A DNA stretch of 52,290 nucleotides from Polaribacter sp. Lineage in GTDB: Bacteria > Bacteroidota > Bacteroidia > Flavobacteriales > Flavobacteriaceae. The translations under genes and the position numbers were made by a program. The stretch is taken from contig DYMN01000016.1 in the NCBI GenBank assembly GCA_020740485.1, forward strand, positions 1 to 52,290, written 5' to 3'. This document shows, in pieces, positions 1-8,272 of the stretch (position 1 is the stretch's first letter; every line of letters starts with the position of its first letter). The notes under the pieces were generated by a model. It was given only the letters and a program-made list of their open reading frames with translations, was not told where the DNA came from and made no database searches.

Positions 1-167
1 TGGGATTTATGCATTGTATGGTTTAAAGTGTAATATTTGGATTAAATGCAATGAAGTGTTTTATCGTTCAAAATATAAATAAATTGACTTATTACCCATT
101 GTTTGCAAAAATGCAAAGTTAATCAAAGTATTATTAACTAAAAGTTCAATGCTAATTTTGTTTTCTA
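1..167. other. Left-edge AT-rich stretch, nothing recognised
   Basis: Together with the repeat region up to 396 this makes nearly 400 bases without a gene. It is AT-rich, has no open frame of note, no tRNA-like fold and no clear TAnnTTTG promoter. It may be the 5' flank of a gene outside the window. Nothing more can be supported. Confidence 0.5.
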
Positions 168-190
168 TTAAGGTGGGTTCTATAAATTAG
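168..190 (+). repeat. Left arm of a perfect 23-bp inverted repeat
   Basis: These 23 bases are the exact reverse complement of 397-419. The arms are separated by 206 bases of gene-free, AT-rich DNA holding TTGAGCGAAG and two TGCCGAA motifs typical of flavobacterial intergenic repeats. The core AAGGTGGGTTC is GC-richer than its surroundings. The outer ends can be read as a TA dinucleotide on both sides, as in small non-autonomous elements, but no transposase is present. It could also be an inverted duplication of the 3' end of the neighbouring gene. Confidence 0.75.
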
Positions 191-327
191 CTGATAGCTA
201 TTTTTGGAATTATTTTGTGCAGATTTTTTCTTTCTTTTTACTCAAATATGGTCATGTTTGAGCAAAAAGATGGGAAAAAGATGCGATGTATTGAGCGAAG
301 TGGTATATTGAGCCTGCCGAAATGCCG

Positions 328-418
328 AAATAAAACAAAAAGATTTATCAAGCTGTAAGCATGAGCATTAGCAAAAAAAATAAATTTACAAAAAAACTAA
401 TTTATAGAACCCACCTTA
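328..418 (+). repeat. Dispersed intergenic repeat, copy A
   Basis: This stretch aligns with 19017-19082. Both start AAATAAAACAAAAAG, continue with CAT[TC]AGCA, then TAAATTTA, an A-tract and TAATTT[AT]TAGA, and end in CCACCT. Copy A has about 20 extra bases after the first block. Its right part (397-419) is the right arm of the inverted repeat and also encodes the last residues and stop codon of the PagL-like gene. Both copies sit at gene 3' ends, but in opposite orientation to those genes. Confidence 0.65.
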
Positions 419-1590
419 AATCTGTATCCAATAGTCCATTCTACAAAGTCTGAGACGTGGAAATCATAATCTCTAAGCGTAATGCCGGTAAAAAAATCAT
501 CGGAAATATGATATTTTACCCCAATTCTTTGATGAAAAACCGGAGTTTGATGGGCTATTTCTTTGCGATATAAATAAAAAGCAGGTTGTAGGAGTAAAGA
601 AAAGCGGTTCACAACAAATTCATAAGAAGGAAAAATACTAACCTGAATTTTATCTATAAACATTCCTTTTGTAACTTCTAACTCATTATGATCCGCTGCA
701 ACTTGTGCATTTATTGAACCATTATAAGTAAAAGCTACTCCTATGCCAACTTTCGATTTTCTTCGGAAATGTTGGTTAAAGGTGGTGGTTATACCGGCAA
801 CAGTAAAAGTTATTCCTTCAAATTTTTCTTGCACATCAACATTGACAGAGTCAAAAACTACATTTGTTCCGGCAAAAAATGCTGAAACAAGCCATTCTTT
901 ATGGGGATGAAATTCGGGTATTTTTTGAGGTATGAATTCGGGTTGTTCATCCAAGTTATATTTAATGCTGATTTTTGGAGCAATTGTATTTAAACCTAAA
1001 TTAGGTTTTTTTAAAGCCCCATTGGAAAAGTGAGATAGAGAAAACCCTGTTTCAACATTCAAATGCTTTGTTAACACATACTGTATATTCAATCCAGCAT
1101 CAATATAAAAGGATTCCCCTGCGCCAATAGCAGTATTGCTGCTGTTTTTAATTGGGTCAAAATGTTTCCAATTAAAAGTAGCTCCAAAACCCAATTCGTA
1201 GTTGAATGTGAATCGCTCTCTCCTTATAAAAGGGGCATTCAAAAAGCCATATACGGCTATGGGATTGCCAATTTCTTCGGGGTTGTAAAAATCATAAACT
1301 GATATGCCCACGCCCCATTCAGGATAATTATACAGTTGTTCCCATGATTTTTTACCATAGCTTTGTTTTGATAATTTGACAGAAAAGGTTTGAAAGGCTT
1401 TTATCTGTTCCTTTTCTGTATTGCTACCCCTTACAAAATCATTGGTGGGAATTACATACCCATTTTGATAAGAAGCGGTTACAAAATTATTATCCCAAAA
1501 CGTGCTTATAGTCTGTAATGAATCTGTTTGGGCTATTAAAATCTTTGGGATAAATAATCCTAAAATAAAGAAGATGGACTGCTTCATCAC
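397..1590 (-). CDS. PagL-like acyloxyacyl hydrolase / lipid A 3-O-deacylase
   Basis: The product is 397 residues with a signal peptide (about 1-20, ending LIAQ) and the pattern of an outer-membrane beta-barrel. The segment H187-F-S189-N-G-A with following K-P-N-x-G-L-N matches the catalytic His-Ser region of PagL-type lipid A deacylases, which remove the 3-O acyl chain of lipid A at the outer membrane. The protein is about twice the length of proteobacterial PagL; the second half adds further barrel-like strands. It overlaps the upstream RND gene by 4 bases (ATGA), so it is very probably the last gene of the efflux operon. The final residues are encoded by one arm of an inverted repeat. The family call is good; the substrate is inferred. 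Confidence 0.7.
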   Translation of the reverse strand: MMKQSIFFILGLFIPKILIAQTDSLQTISTFWDNNFVTASYQNGYVIPTNDFVRGSNTEKEQIKAFQTFSVKLSKQSYGKKSWEQLYNYPEWGVGISVYDFYNPEEIGNPIAVYGFLNAPFIRRERFTFNYELGFGATFNWKHFDPIKNSSNTAIGAGESFYIDAGLNIQYVLTKHLNVETGFSLSHFSNGALKKPNLGLNTIAPKISIKYNLDEQPEFIPQKIPEFHPHKEWLVSAFFAGTNVVFDSVNVDVQEKFEGITFTVAGITTTFNQHFRRKSKVGIGVAFTYNGSINAQVAADHNELEVTKGMFIDKIQVSIFPSYEFVVNRFSLLLQPAFYLYRKEIAHQTPVFHQRIGVKYHISDDFFTGITLRDYDFHVSDFVEWTIGYRFKVGSIN

Positions 1591-4500
1591 TTTTGAGATT
1601 TACTGTACATCAATCTCAATAACCCGGGGAATATCAATAATAACATCGGAAGACCTACTAAAAATCCGCCAATCACGGCAATAGCCAAAGGCTGATGCAT
1701 TTGCGCTCCGGTTCCTAATCCCAATGCCAACGGACTCAATGCCACAACTGCCGAAAAAACGGTCATTAAAATAGGACGCAAACGGGTTGAAACTGCGTGT
1801 TTAATCGCATCCGATGCTGTATTTTCCTTTAAAAAATACAAATACCGATGTATCGTAAAAATAGAATTTTCTCCTATGATTCCTAAGATCATAATCAAAC
1901 CCGTATAGCTACCCACATTGAGCGGTGTTTTAGTCAAATACAAAGCAATTATACTTCCGGAAGTACTCAAAATACTCACAAACAATACCAAAAAAGACAT
2001 CTTGATATCTCCAAACATAAAGAGTACTATAATGAAGACCAGAATAGCGCCGATGATTAAGATGGAAAGGAGTTCGTTAAAGGATTTTTGTTGTTCGGCA
2101 TAAGAACCGCCGTATTCTATTTGATATGAAGGAGGAAGAACCACTTTGGCAAGTGCTGTTTTTATATCTTTCATTACACTTCCTAAATCTCTATTGTTCA
2201 AACGAGCAGTAACTACGCCAATGGTTTGCAGATTTTCTCTGTTGATTTCTGCAACACCGGGAATTAAGACTACGTCAGCCAAAGCAGATAAGGGAAGATA
2301 AGTCCCGTCTTTTGTAAAAATACTTGCATTTTTTAATTTTTCTACCGGTGTTTTGAAATTGTCTTTGTGCATCACTCTAATTCCGGTGAGTTGCTCTTGT
2401 TCCTGTATGCTGCCGGCTACGGTTCCTTGCAAATACAAGCTTACTTGATTTTGTAGGTCTGTATCGGTCAGTCCGTATTGTTTGAGCAAACCTTGTTTAG
2501 GATAAATCTTTACCAAAGGACCGGCAATTACAATTCCGTCAAAAACGTCAGCAGTTCCTTGCACTTTTTCCACTTCTTTGGCTACAATTTCTGATAATTC
2601 TTTTAATTTTTCGTGGTCTGTGCCAAAGATTTTGATTTCAATGGGTTGCACGCTACTCATCAAATCGCCTAACATATCCGTAATGACTTGACCAAAATCT
2701 ACTGTCAACGCCGGAACAGCCGCTTCTGCTTTTTTTCTTATTTCGTCGGATACATCTACGGTGGTTCTGTTTCTTTTTTTGTCTAATTCTATTAAATAAT
2801 CACCCCGATTGGGTTCGGTGATAAAAAAGCCCATTTGCGTCCCGGTTCGGCGAGAGTATGCTTTCACTTCGGGAATTTTGTCCAAAATTTTATCCACTTC
2901 ATTTAACATTCGGTTGGTTTCTTCTAAGGAAGTTCCCGGCGGACTGTTGTAATCCAACACAATAGAACCTTCATCCATTTCGGGTAAAAAACCCGATTGA
3001 AGTCGTGGTAATATCAACATGATGCTCAATAGCGTAAAAGCAATAAAAATAAAGGAATAAAGTGGTTTTTCTATAAAATAGTTCATCCATTTTTGCTCGT
3101 GTTCTTGCTGTTTTTGCTCGGGTTTGGATTTGTTTTTTGAAAAGAGTAAGTAGATAACCGGTAGCCCTATCCAAGTAACCAAAAATGAAACCACAAGGGT
3201 TATAATCATTGTTTCGGTTAAGACCTTAAAATACGCACCGGCAACCCCTGTCATCAATACAAAAGGAAGAAAAATAACAATGGTGCTCAATGAAGAACTC
3301 AACATGGCAGGAAATAAAAACCGAATGGCATTTCCTACCAATTCTTGGGGTTTTTTGTCGGGGTTTTCTTCGTGGGTGCGGTGAATTTGTTCTACTACGA
3401 TGACGGCATCGTCTATGATAAGTCCTATGGCAGCCGCAATGGCACCTATGGTCATAATATTAAGATCATAGCCGAGCACTTTCATTAATACAAAAGTAAG
3501 TCCCAATGTGATAGGAATGGTAACCAGCAATACACTACTGGCTTTGAACGAACGCAAAAATAGCATTACCACTACAATAGCCAGCGCCAATCCTATCCAT
3601 AACACGTCAATGATACTTTTTATACTGTCGCCCACAAAAGAAGATTGGTCGTAGTAGAGTTTGAGTTGCACGCCTTTTGGCAAAATTTTATTGAGTTCTA
3701 CCACTTTTTGGGTTACTTGATCGGCAACATTGATTAAATTACTTTCGGGTTGTTTCAGCACGGCAATCAGCGGAACATCTTTTCCATCTGCTTTTATTTT
3801 CACAAACTCGGCGCTTTCACTGACCTTTATTTGGGCTATATCTTGGAGTGTTATTTTTCTTTTAGCATCATTTTGCACAACCAAATTTTCCAATTCTTTG
3901 GTGTTTTTAATAGAGGCATCCATGAGCGTGAGATACAGGCGCTTATAATCTACCAACAATCCATCCGACTCTATAAAGCCGGTCATTTGGATGGCATTGA
4001 CTACCTCTTCGGGATTGAGTTTTAGAAGTTGTAATTTTTTTTGGTCTAAAATGACTTGATATTCTTTGGTTTTGCCCCCTATTACTTCTACGGCTGCCAC
4101 GCCATCAATTCTCGACAAATAAGGTTTCACGATGTATTCGCCTATCATTTTCAGCTCTACTTGATTTTTTACATCGGATTGTAATGAGTAGCCCATAACG
4201 GGAAGGATGGAAGGATTCATCTTCTCCACCGTGATTTGGACTCCGAGAGGTAGATTATTTTTGATTTGAGCAATTCGCGATTCTATTTGTTGCTTATCTA
4301 CGTAAATATCAGAACCCCAATTCATAAAAGCAGAGATTTCGCAACTTCCCATACTGGTGGTGCTGCGAATCATATTGAGATTTTCTACTTGTTTAATGGC
4401 ATTTTCCAATGGTTTGGTAACCGTAATCATCATCTTATCTACCGGTTGTTCCCCGTTATCGGCTATGATTTTTATTTTTGGAAATGTAATATTGGGAAAA

Positions 4501-4601
4501 AGTGACGAATTAAGATTAGTATAAGTATATAAACCACTCACTAAAATCAACAGCAGAATTACAGCAATCGGATTTCTGTATTTTGAAAAAATATTATCCA
4601 T
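1587..4601 (-). CDS. RND efflux transporter permease subunit
   Basis: This is the inner-membrane, proton-driven pump of a tripartite efflux system. The 1004 residues give a transmembrane helix near 11-29, two large periplasmic loops and two groups of membrane helices, the usual AcrB/MdtBC layout. The TM4 motif GLIIDDAVIVVE carries the adjacent Asp pair (D397, D398) of drug-type (HAE) pumps, whereas heavy-metal CzcA/CusA pumps have a different motif here. The gene starts 2 bases after the adaptor gene stops and overlaps the PagL-like gene by 4 bases, so translation is probably coupled. The substrate cannot be read from the sequence; the operon suggests an envelope-damaging lipid or drug. Confidence 0.92.
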   Translation of the reverse strand: MDNIFSKYRNPIAVILLLILVSGLYTYTNLNSSLFPNITFPKIKIIADNGEQPVDKMMITVTKPLENAIKQVENLNMIRSTTSMGSCEISAFMNWGSDIYVDKQQIESRIAQIKNNLPLGVQITVEKMNPSILPVMGYSLQSDVKNQVELKMIGEYIVKPYLSRIDGVAAVEVIGGKTKEYQVILDQKKLQLLKLNPEEVVNAIQMTGFIESDGLLVDYKRLYLTLMDASIKNTKELENLVVQNDAKRKITLQDIAQIKVSESAEFVKIKADGKDVPLIAVLKQPESNLINVADQVTQKVVELNKILPKGVQLKLYYDQSSFVGDSIKSIIDVLWIGLALAIVVVMLFLRSFKASSVLLVTIPITLGLTFVLMKVLGYDLNIMTIGAIAAAIGLIIDDAVIVVEQIHRTHEENPDKKPQELVGNAIRFLFPAMLSSSLSTIVIFLPFVLMTGVAGAYFKVLTETMIITLVVSFLVTWIGLPVIYLLFSKNKSKPEQKQQEHEQKWMNYFIEKPLYSFIFIAFTLLSIMLILPRLQSGFLPEMDEGSIVLDYNSPPGTSLEETNRMLNEVDKILDKIPEVKAYSRRTGTQMGFFITEPNRGDYLIELDKKRNRTTVDVSDEIRKKAEAAVPALTVDFGQVITDMLGDLMSSVQPIEIKIFGTDHEKLKELSEIVAKEVEKVQGTADVFDGIVIAGPLVKIYPKQGLLKQYGLTDTDLQNQVSLYLQGTVAGSIQEQEQLTGIRVMHKDNFKTPVEKLKNASIFTKDGTYLPLSALADVVLIPGVAEINRENLQTIGVVTARLNNRDLGSVMKDIKTALAKVVLPPSYQIEYGGSYAEQQKSFNELLSILIIGAILVFIIVLFMFGDIKMSFLVLFVSILSTSGSIIALYLTKTPLNVGSYTGLIMILGIIGENSIFTIHRYLYFLKENTASDAIKHAVSTRLRPILMTVFSAVVALSPLALGLGTGAQMHQPLAIAVIGGFLVGLPMLLLIFPGLLRLMYSKSQK

Positions 4602-4603
4602 AA

Positions 4604-5509
4604 TTATTTGATTATTACTTTTGTGCTGTCCGGTAAGCCATAAGCTCCGGTTAGAATGATGCGGTCGTTTAAATCGAATTTTGGACTGATAATTTCTATT
4701 TTATCATTATCTTCAATCCCTTTTGTAACCGGTATTTTAACGGCTATTGAATCGCTTAATACGCGCATAATCCAAAATTCGTCTTGGGTTTCATTGGTCA
4801 ATACGGCTTCTTTTGGGACTATTTGTGCATTGTTTTTTACGTCTTTTGCTGTTTTTATAATGACATTCAGATTTTCAGGTAAAGTAGTTCTTTGCGATAA
4901 TTTGAAATAGACTTGTTGCGTTTGTGATACGGGATCTACCTGCGGTATCATCTTATAAAATGAAGCCGTTAAGATTTTATCATCGCTTAGGATTACTTGT
5001 ACATTTTTTTTGTTTTTTAGCAAATTTATGTATTCAAACGGGGCATTGACCTGAATCAATAAATCGTCATTTTTTACCACGGTAGCCAATGGACTCCCTT
5101 CGCTGACAAAACCGCCGGTATCGGGTGTGTTCAAAACACTGATGTATCCCGATGCGCTACTTAAAACAGAGATGAGGCCTATTTTGGGAATATCAGTGAT
5201 GTCACTACCTTGCAAGGCTTTACTTTCTTTGCTTTGAATGATAAACAACACATCGTTTTTATTTACATAATCACCTATTTTGCGTTTTACAGCTTGAATA
5301 TATCCCGAAATCGGAGCAGTAATCTCCGTACGGTTCAAATAGACTACTTGTCCGTTTAATTCCATAAATTCTTGAATTCCGCCTATTTTAGGGTCAATAA
5401 CTGTTACTTCCGGCAAGGGCGGAGGTGTTGTAGCGGTTTGGTCAGTTTTAGACTTACAAGATTGCAAAAGAAGTAAGAGAAGCAAATTGAGTATGATAGT
5501 TTTTTTCAT
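4604..5509 (-). CDS. RND efflux periplasmic adaptor subunit (HlyD family)
   Basis: The protein bridges the RND pump and the TolC channel. It has 301 residues, short for the family. A lipoprotein signal ends LLLLLQSC18, so the protein is probably lipid-anchored. A biotinyl-lipoyl half motif appears near 45-75 (ITAPISGYIQAVKRKIGDYV), followed by a second half with ASGYISVLNTPDTGGFVSEG, then beta-barrel and membrane-proximal domains. The predicted alpha-hairpin between the lipoyl halves is very short, as in several Bacteroidota adaptors. It lies between the TolC gene (12-base gap) and the pump gene (2-base gap). Confidence 0.88.
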   Translation of the reverse strand: MKKTIILNLLLLLLLQSCKSKTDQTATTPPPLPEVTVIDPKIGGIQEFMELNGQVVYLNRTEITAPISGYIQAVKRKIGDYVNKNDVLFIIQSKESKALQGSDITDIPKIGLISVLSSASGYISVLNTPDTGGFVSEGSPLATVVKNDDLLIQVNAPFEYINLLKNKKNVQVILSDDKILTASFYKMIPQVDPVSQTQQVYFKLSQRTTLPENLNVIIKTAKDVKNNAQIVPKEAVLTNETQDEFWIMRVLSDSIAVKIPVTKGIEDNDKIEIISPKFDLNDRIILTGAYGLPDSTKVIIK

Positions 5510-5521
5510 TGTGTGTAATAT

Positions 5522-6874
5522 TTACCAGTTCCAATAGTTATACGTATTTATTAGAGATTGTTTTTGAGTCAAAAGCAAATGGGATTCTCCGCTCAAACTT
5601 ACTTTGTTTTTTAAAACAGTTACAAAATCGAGGATGGATATTTGTCCGGATGCCAATTCTTTCTTATAAGTTTCCAACAAAATATCGTAATTGCTTTGTT
5701 GGGCGTTAATAGAGGTTATTTGGGCGTCGATGGATTTAATTTCGTTGAGAATTTTGTCTAATGTTACTTTGTTTTGAAGTTCAAAATACTGCTTTTGATA
5801 GGTAATATTTTCTTTGAGAAGCAAGTTTTTTTGTTGATTAATTTTCTTTTGATTGCCATCAAATAAATTCCAAGTCAGATTCAATCCGGCACTCAATCCA
5901 AAACGTTGCGGTATATCCTTGATATTTAAAGCAAAAAGTCCTGTGTTGGCATAGGCATTGATTTGAGGTTTGTATTGCAATTCATCTGTATTTTGTAGAG
6001 CGGTAATATTTAAACTGTCTAATCGATAGCTTTCTAAAAAAACGGAATTTTCCACTTTACTTTTTAGGGTAAGTTCTTGGTTTTGAAGTTGTATCACATC
6101 GGTATCCCCTATCCCGCAAAGGGTGTTGAGTTCTAATAAATCACTGCGATAAGTAGCCTGCATTGAAGCTAAAAGATTAGTGTAATTTTGATATTCAATG
6201 TTCAGCAAAATTAAGTCGGACTGATTGTAAATGCTGTTTTCCACTAATTTTTTTAATATTTTTTGTTGGTCATCTACCAGTTTTATCGTGTTTTTTAAAT
6301 TTTGGATTTGCTTGGTATCTTGAAGGCATAGTAAATATTGATCCGTTACGATTTTTTCAATATCGTGTTGGGTCAATTTTTGGTTATTTGTATTGATTTG
6401 ATTTGCAATTTGAAGTTGTTCGGAAGCAATTTTTAATTTTTCGTTTCCAAAAAGGGGTTGAGCGACATTTAACAGGGCTTGATATTCTCCCCCATTGGTG
6501 GCTCCTAAATCATAGCCGTAATAATTTGAAGCCCCACTTGAATTAATTTGCAAAGTAGTTTTATTATGGTCGGTAGAGAGAATAGGTGCAAAGAGATAGT
6601 TAGCTGTTACATCTACTTTGGGCTGTGTGTAAACCGATTTGAGACGTTGAATTTCTAACGCATTGATTTTGCCTAAATTGTTGTTTTCGTAGAGCAACGG
6701 ACTGTTCTGAACCGCTTTTGATATAAAATAATCAAGCGTTTGTTGTGCTTTTAGTCCGGTGTTGATTAAAAATAATGCAATTAAAAAATATTTAATAGGA
6801 ATATTTTTAAAGTCGCAATTGATTTTGAAAAATTTAATTTTTTCGTTTAGATGTAATTTGTTATCAAAACACAT
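5522..6874 (-). CDS. TolC-family outer membrane efflux protein
   Basis: This is the outer-membrane channel of the efflux system. The 450 residues contain the long, Gln/Asn/Leu-rich helical repeats of the OEP family, with two related halves. The only ATG start gives 26 residues before a signal peptide that begins IKYFLIALFLINTGLKAQ. Without the extension the protein would start at I27 (ATT, 6794-6796), exactly where a normal signal peptide would have Met-Lys. The start is therefore uncertain: an unusually long n-region or an AUU start. It is the first gene of the pump operon and follows the PepSY-like gene and its terminator-like hairpin; no separate TAnnTTTG promoter is visible. Confidence 0.85.
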   Translation of the reverse strand: MCFDNKLHLNEKIKFFKINCDFKNIPIKYFLIALFLINTGLKAQQTLDYFISKAVQNSPLLYENNNLGKINALEIQRLKSVYTQPKVDVTANYLFAPILSTDHNKTTLQINSSGASNYYGYDLGATNGGEYQALLNVAQPLFGNEKLKIASEQLQIANQINTNNQKLTQHDIEKIVTDQYLLCLQDTKQIQNLKNTIKLVDDQQKILKKLVENSIYNQSDLILLNIEYQNYTNLLASMQATYRSDLLELNTLCGIGDTDVIQLQNQELTLKSKVENSVFLESYRLDSLNITALQNTDELQYKPQINAYANTGLFALNIKDIPQRFGLSAGLNLTWNLFDGNQKKINQQKNLLLKENITYQKQYFELQNKVTLDKILNEIKSIDAQITSINAQQSNYDILLETYKKELASGQISILDFVTVLKNKVSLSGESHLLLTQKQSLINTYNYWNW

Positions 6875-6913
6875 TGCATTTGGTTTTTGGTTCGTATAAA
6901 TGAAAAATTAAAA

Positions 6914-6946
6914 AAGTCGCAGCTATGACAAAAACAGCTGCGACTT
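6914..6946 (-). terminator. Intrinsic terminator or attenuator after the PepSY-like gene
   Basis: AAGTCGCAGCT (6914-6924) and AGCTGCGACTT (6936-6946) form a perfect 11-bp stem with an 11-base loop. On the minus strand it is followed by a T-rich run. It lies 17 bases after the stop of the PepSY-like gene and 39 bases before the TolC start. Because the pump genes show no promoter of their own, partial read-through here may set pump expression. Confidence 0.8.
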
Positions 6947-6963
6947 CAAAAAGGGGAAGGGGA

Positions 6964-7422
6964 TTAGTGTTTCTTTTTGTTTTCTTCTTGTTTCACTTCT
7001 TTTTTAACCACTTTACCTTCGGGTGAGATGGCAACTTCCATTTCTGATTCGCCTTTTTCCAATGCAAATTCATATACTTTGCCTTGTGCGGTTTCAGAAA
7101 TTTCTACTTCTTCTATTTCGTATCCGGCAAATTCTGCATCCAAACTTTGTTTTACAACGGCTGGAATAGCAGAAGCTTCAATTTCGTATTCGGTTTCATT
7201 CCAAGTGCCATCTGATGTGAAATTTGCAGAATATTCTTCGCCTTTCCATTTAAACTCAGCTTCCCATTCAGTTTCGTTTTCTTTGTCCCATTTCACAGAT
7301 TTTGCATCGGCAAATTTTTGGGCAAAGGCTTTTTTTACGTTTTCAGGAGCAGTGGTTTTTTGAGCGCAAGCAGTAATACCGGATAATGCAAATGCGGTTA
7401 AGATAAAAAAGGATGTTTTCAT
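6964..7422 (-). CDS. PepSY-like domain periplasmic protein
   Basis: This small secreted protein has 152 residues. The N-terminus MKTSFFILTAFALSGITAC fits a lipoprotein signal (C19), or a signal peptidase I site just after. It is followed by two PepSY-like (DUF2874) repeats: AFAQKFADAKSVKWDKENE with WEAEFKWKGEEYSANFTSDGTW, then a second copy around VVKQSLDAEFAGYEIEEVE. The tail is Glu/Lys-rich (VKQEENKKKH). Such proteins often sit beside two-component systems in Bacteroidota; their biochemical role is not established. The promoter carries the same operator as the response regulator gene, which makes this a direct target candidate. Confidence 0.85.
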   Translation of the reverse strand: MKTSFFILTAFALSGITACAQKTTAPENVKKAFAQKFADAKSVKWDKENETEWEAEFKWKGEEYSANFTSDGTWNETEYEIEASAIPAVVKQSLDAEFAGYEIEEVEISETAQGKVYEFALEKGESEMEVAISPEGKVVKKEVKQEENKKKH

Positions 7423-7443
7423 TTTGTATTAATTTAAAATTAT

Positions 7444-7481
7444 AAGACAAAAGTAGAACCGGATTTAGAAGAAATTTAGAA
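7444..7481 (-). promoter_or_regulatory. Promoter with direct-repeat operator, PepSY-like gene
   Basis: Read on the minus strand, two direct repeats TTCTAAAT spaced 11 bp (7463-7481) are followed, after 6 bases, by CTACTTTTGTC, which contains a -7 element TACTTTTG (7448-7455) of the Bacteroidota TAnnTTTG type. No TTTG -33 element exists at the usual distance; the repeats occupy that place. The arrangement is base-for-base the same as at 10314-10351 apart from the spacers. It begins directly after the stop codon of the PAP2 gene. Confidence 0.75.
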
Positions 7482-7483
7482 TT

Positions 7484-8230
7484 TCAGAAATGATAAGCAA
7501 AATAAATGTTAAAAGAATCGTTGCCTACCTGTGGGAAAAGGGTTAGGTTTTTACTCTTTGCAAAAGGATTGAAATTTTTTAATGGTTCAAAATGATACAC
7601 TAATTCGGTGGTAATGATTCCAATTCCTGCGCCTACGAGCACATCGGATGCCCAATGTTTGTTGTTTATCATCCTAAAAACACCCGTAGTAGTGGCAAAA
7701 GCATAGCCACTGTAAGCCAACACAGGGGAAGACTTTTCAAACTCACGATAGAGAACTCCGGCGTTGGTAAATGCAAAGGTAGTGTGTCCGGAGGGAAAGG
7801 CAAAAGGAGATCCGTTAGGACGTTCTTTGTCTGTAATCATTTTTAGACTATGCGTAATACTCGAAGATATGAGTTGTGAAATCAGCAGATATTTGGTTTG
7901 ATCAAACCAGTGATTTTTTGCTTTGATACCCAATAAATCAGCAGTAACTAATTCTATTGCCGGAACATATTGCAGATAATTGTCAATTTTAAGTTCGTAT
8001 TCATTTCCAACCTTGTTGCGAAGGTCTGTTTGTAAGTGTTTCTCAAAATCGGTGTTATTCGTTAGGATGCCAAGCCCAATCAAGGTAACAGGAACGATGT
8101 TTTTCTTGGCAATTGACACAAATTTTGTACTGTCTTGTTTTGTGGTTTGAGTAGTTTGTGCTTCTATTTTGTGAGGTAAAAGCAGTCCTGTAAAAACGGA
8201 TAAAAGGAGAATAAATTTAATTGAATGCAT
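7484..8230 (-). CDS. PAP2-family phosphatase, periplasmic
   Basis: This is a type 2 phosphatidic acid phosphatase. The 248 residues begin with a signal sequence (1-24, ending KIEAQ). All three catalytic motifs are present: K130 to R137-P138, PSGH at 146-149, and R186-M-I-N-N-K-H192-x3-D196. Known members act on phosphatidic acid, undecaprenyl pyrophosphate or lipid A phosphates (LpxE/LpxF); which applies is not visible. It starts 42 bases after the histidine kinase stop and is probably in that operon. A kinase, lipid phosphatase and lipid A deacylase in one block suggest lipid A remodelling. Confidence 0.88.
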   Translation of the reverse strand: MHSIKFILLLSVFTGLLLPHKIEAQTTQTTKQDSTKFVSIAKKNIVPVTLIGLGILTNNTDFEKHLQTDLRNKVGNEYELKIDNYLQYVPAIELVTADLLGIKAKNHWFDQTKYLLISQLISSSITHSLKMITDKERPNGSPFAFPSGHTTFAFTNAGVLYREFEKSSPVLAYSGYAFATTTGVFRMINNKHWASDVLVGAGIGIITTELVYHFEPLKNFNPFAKSKNLTLFPQVGNDSFNIYFAYHF

Positions 8231-8272
8231 CAGAATAAGAGAGAATTACAAAATGATTTCAAGATTAAAAGT

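Noticed and set aside
168-419. Complete insertion sequence
   Set aside because: Only 250 bases, no transposase frame; at most a non-autonomous element.
1587-6874. Heavy-metal (CzcCBA/CusCBA) efflux system
   Set aside because: The pump has the Asp-Asp TM4 motif of drug-type RND proteins and no Met- or His-rich metal sites are seen.
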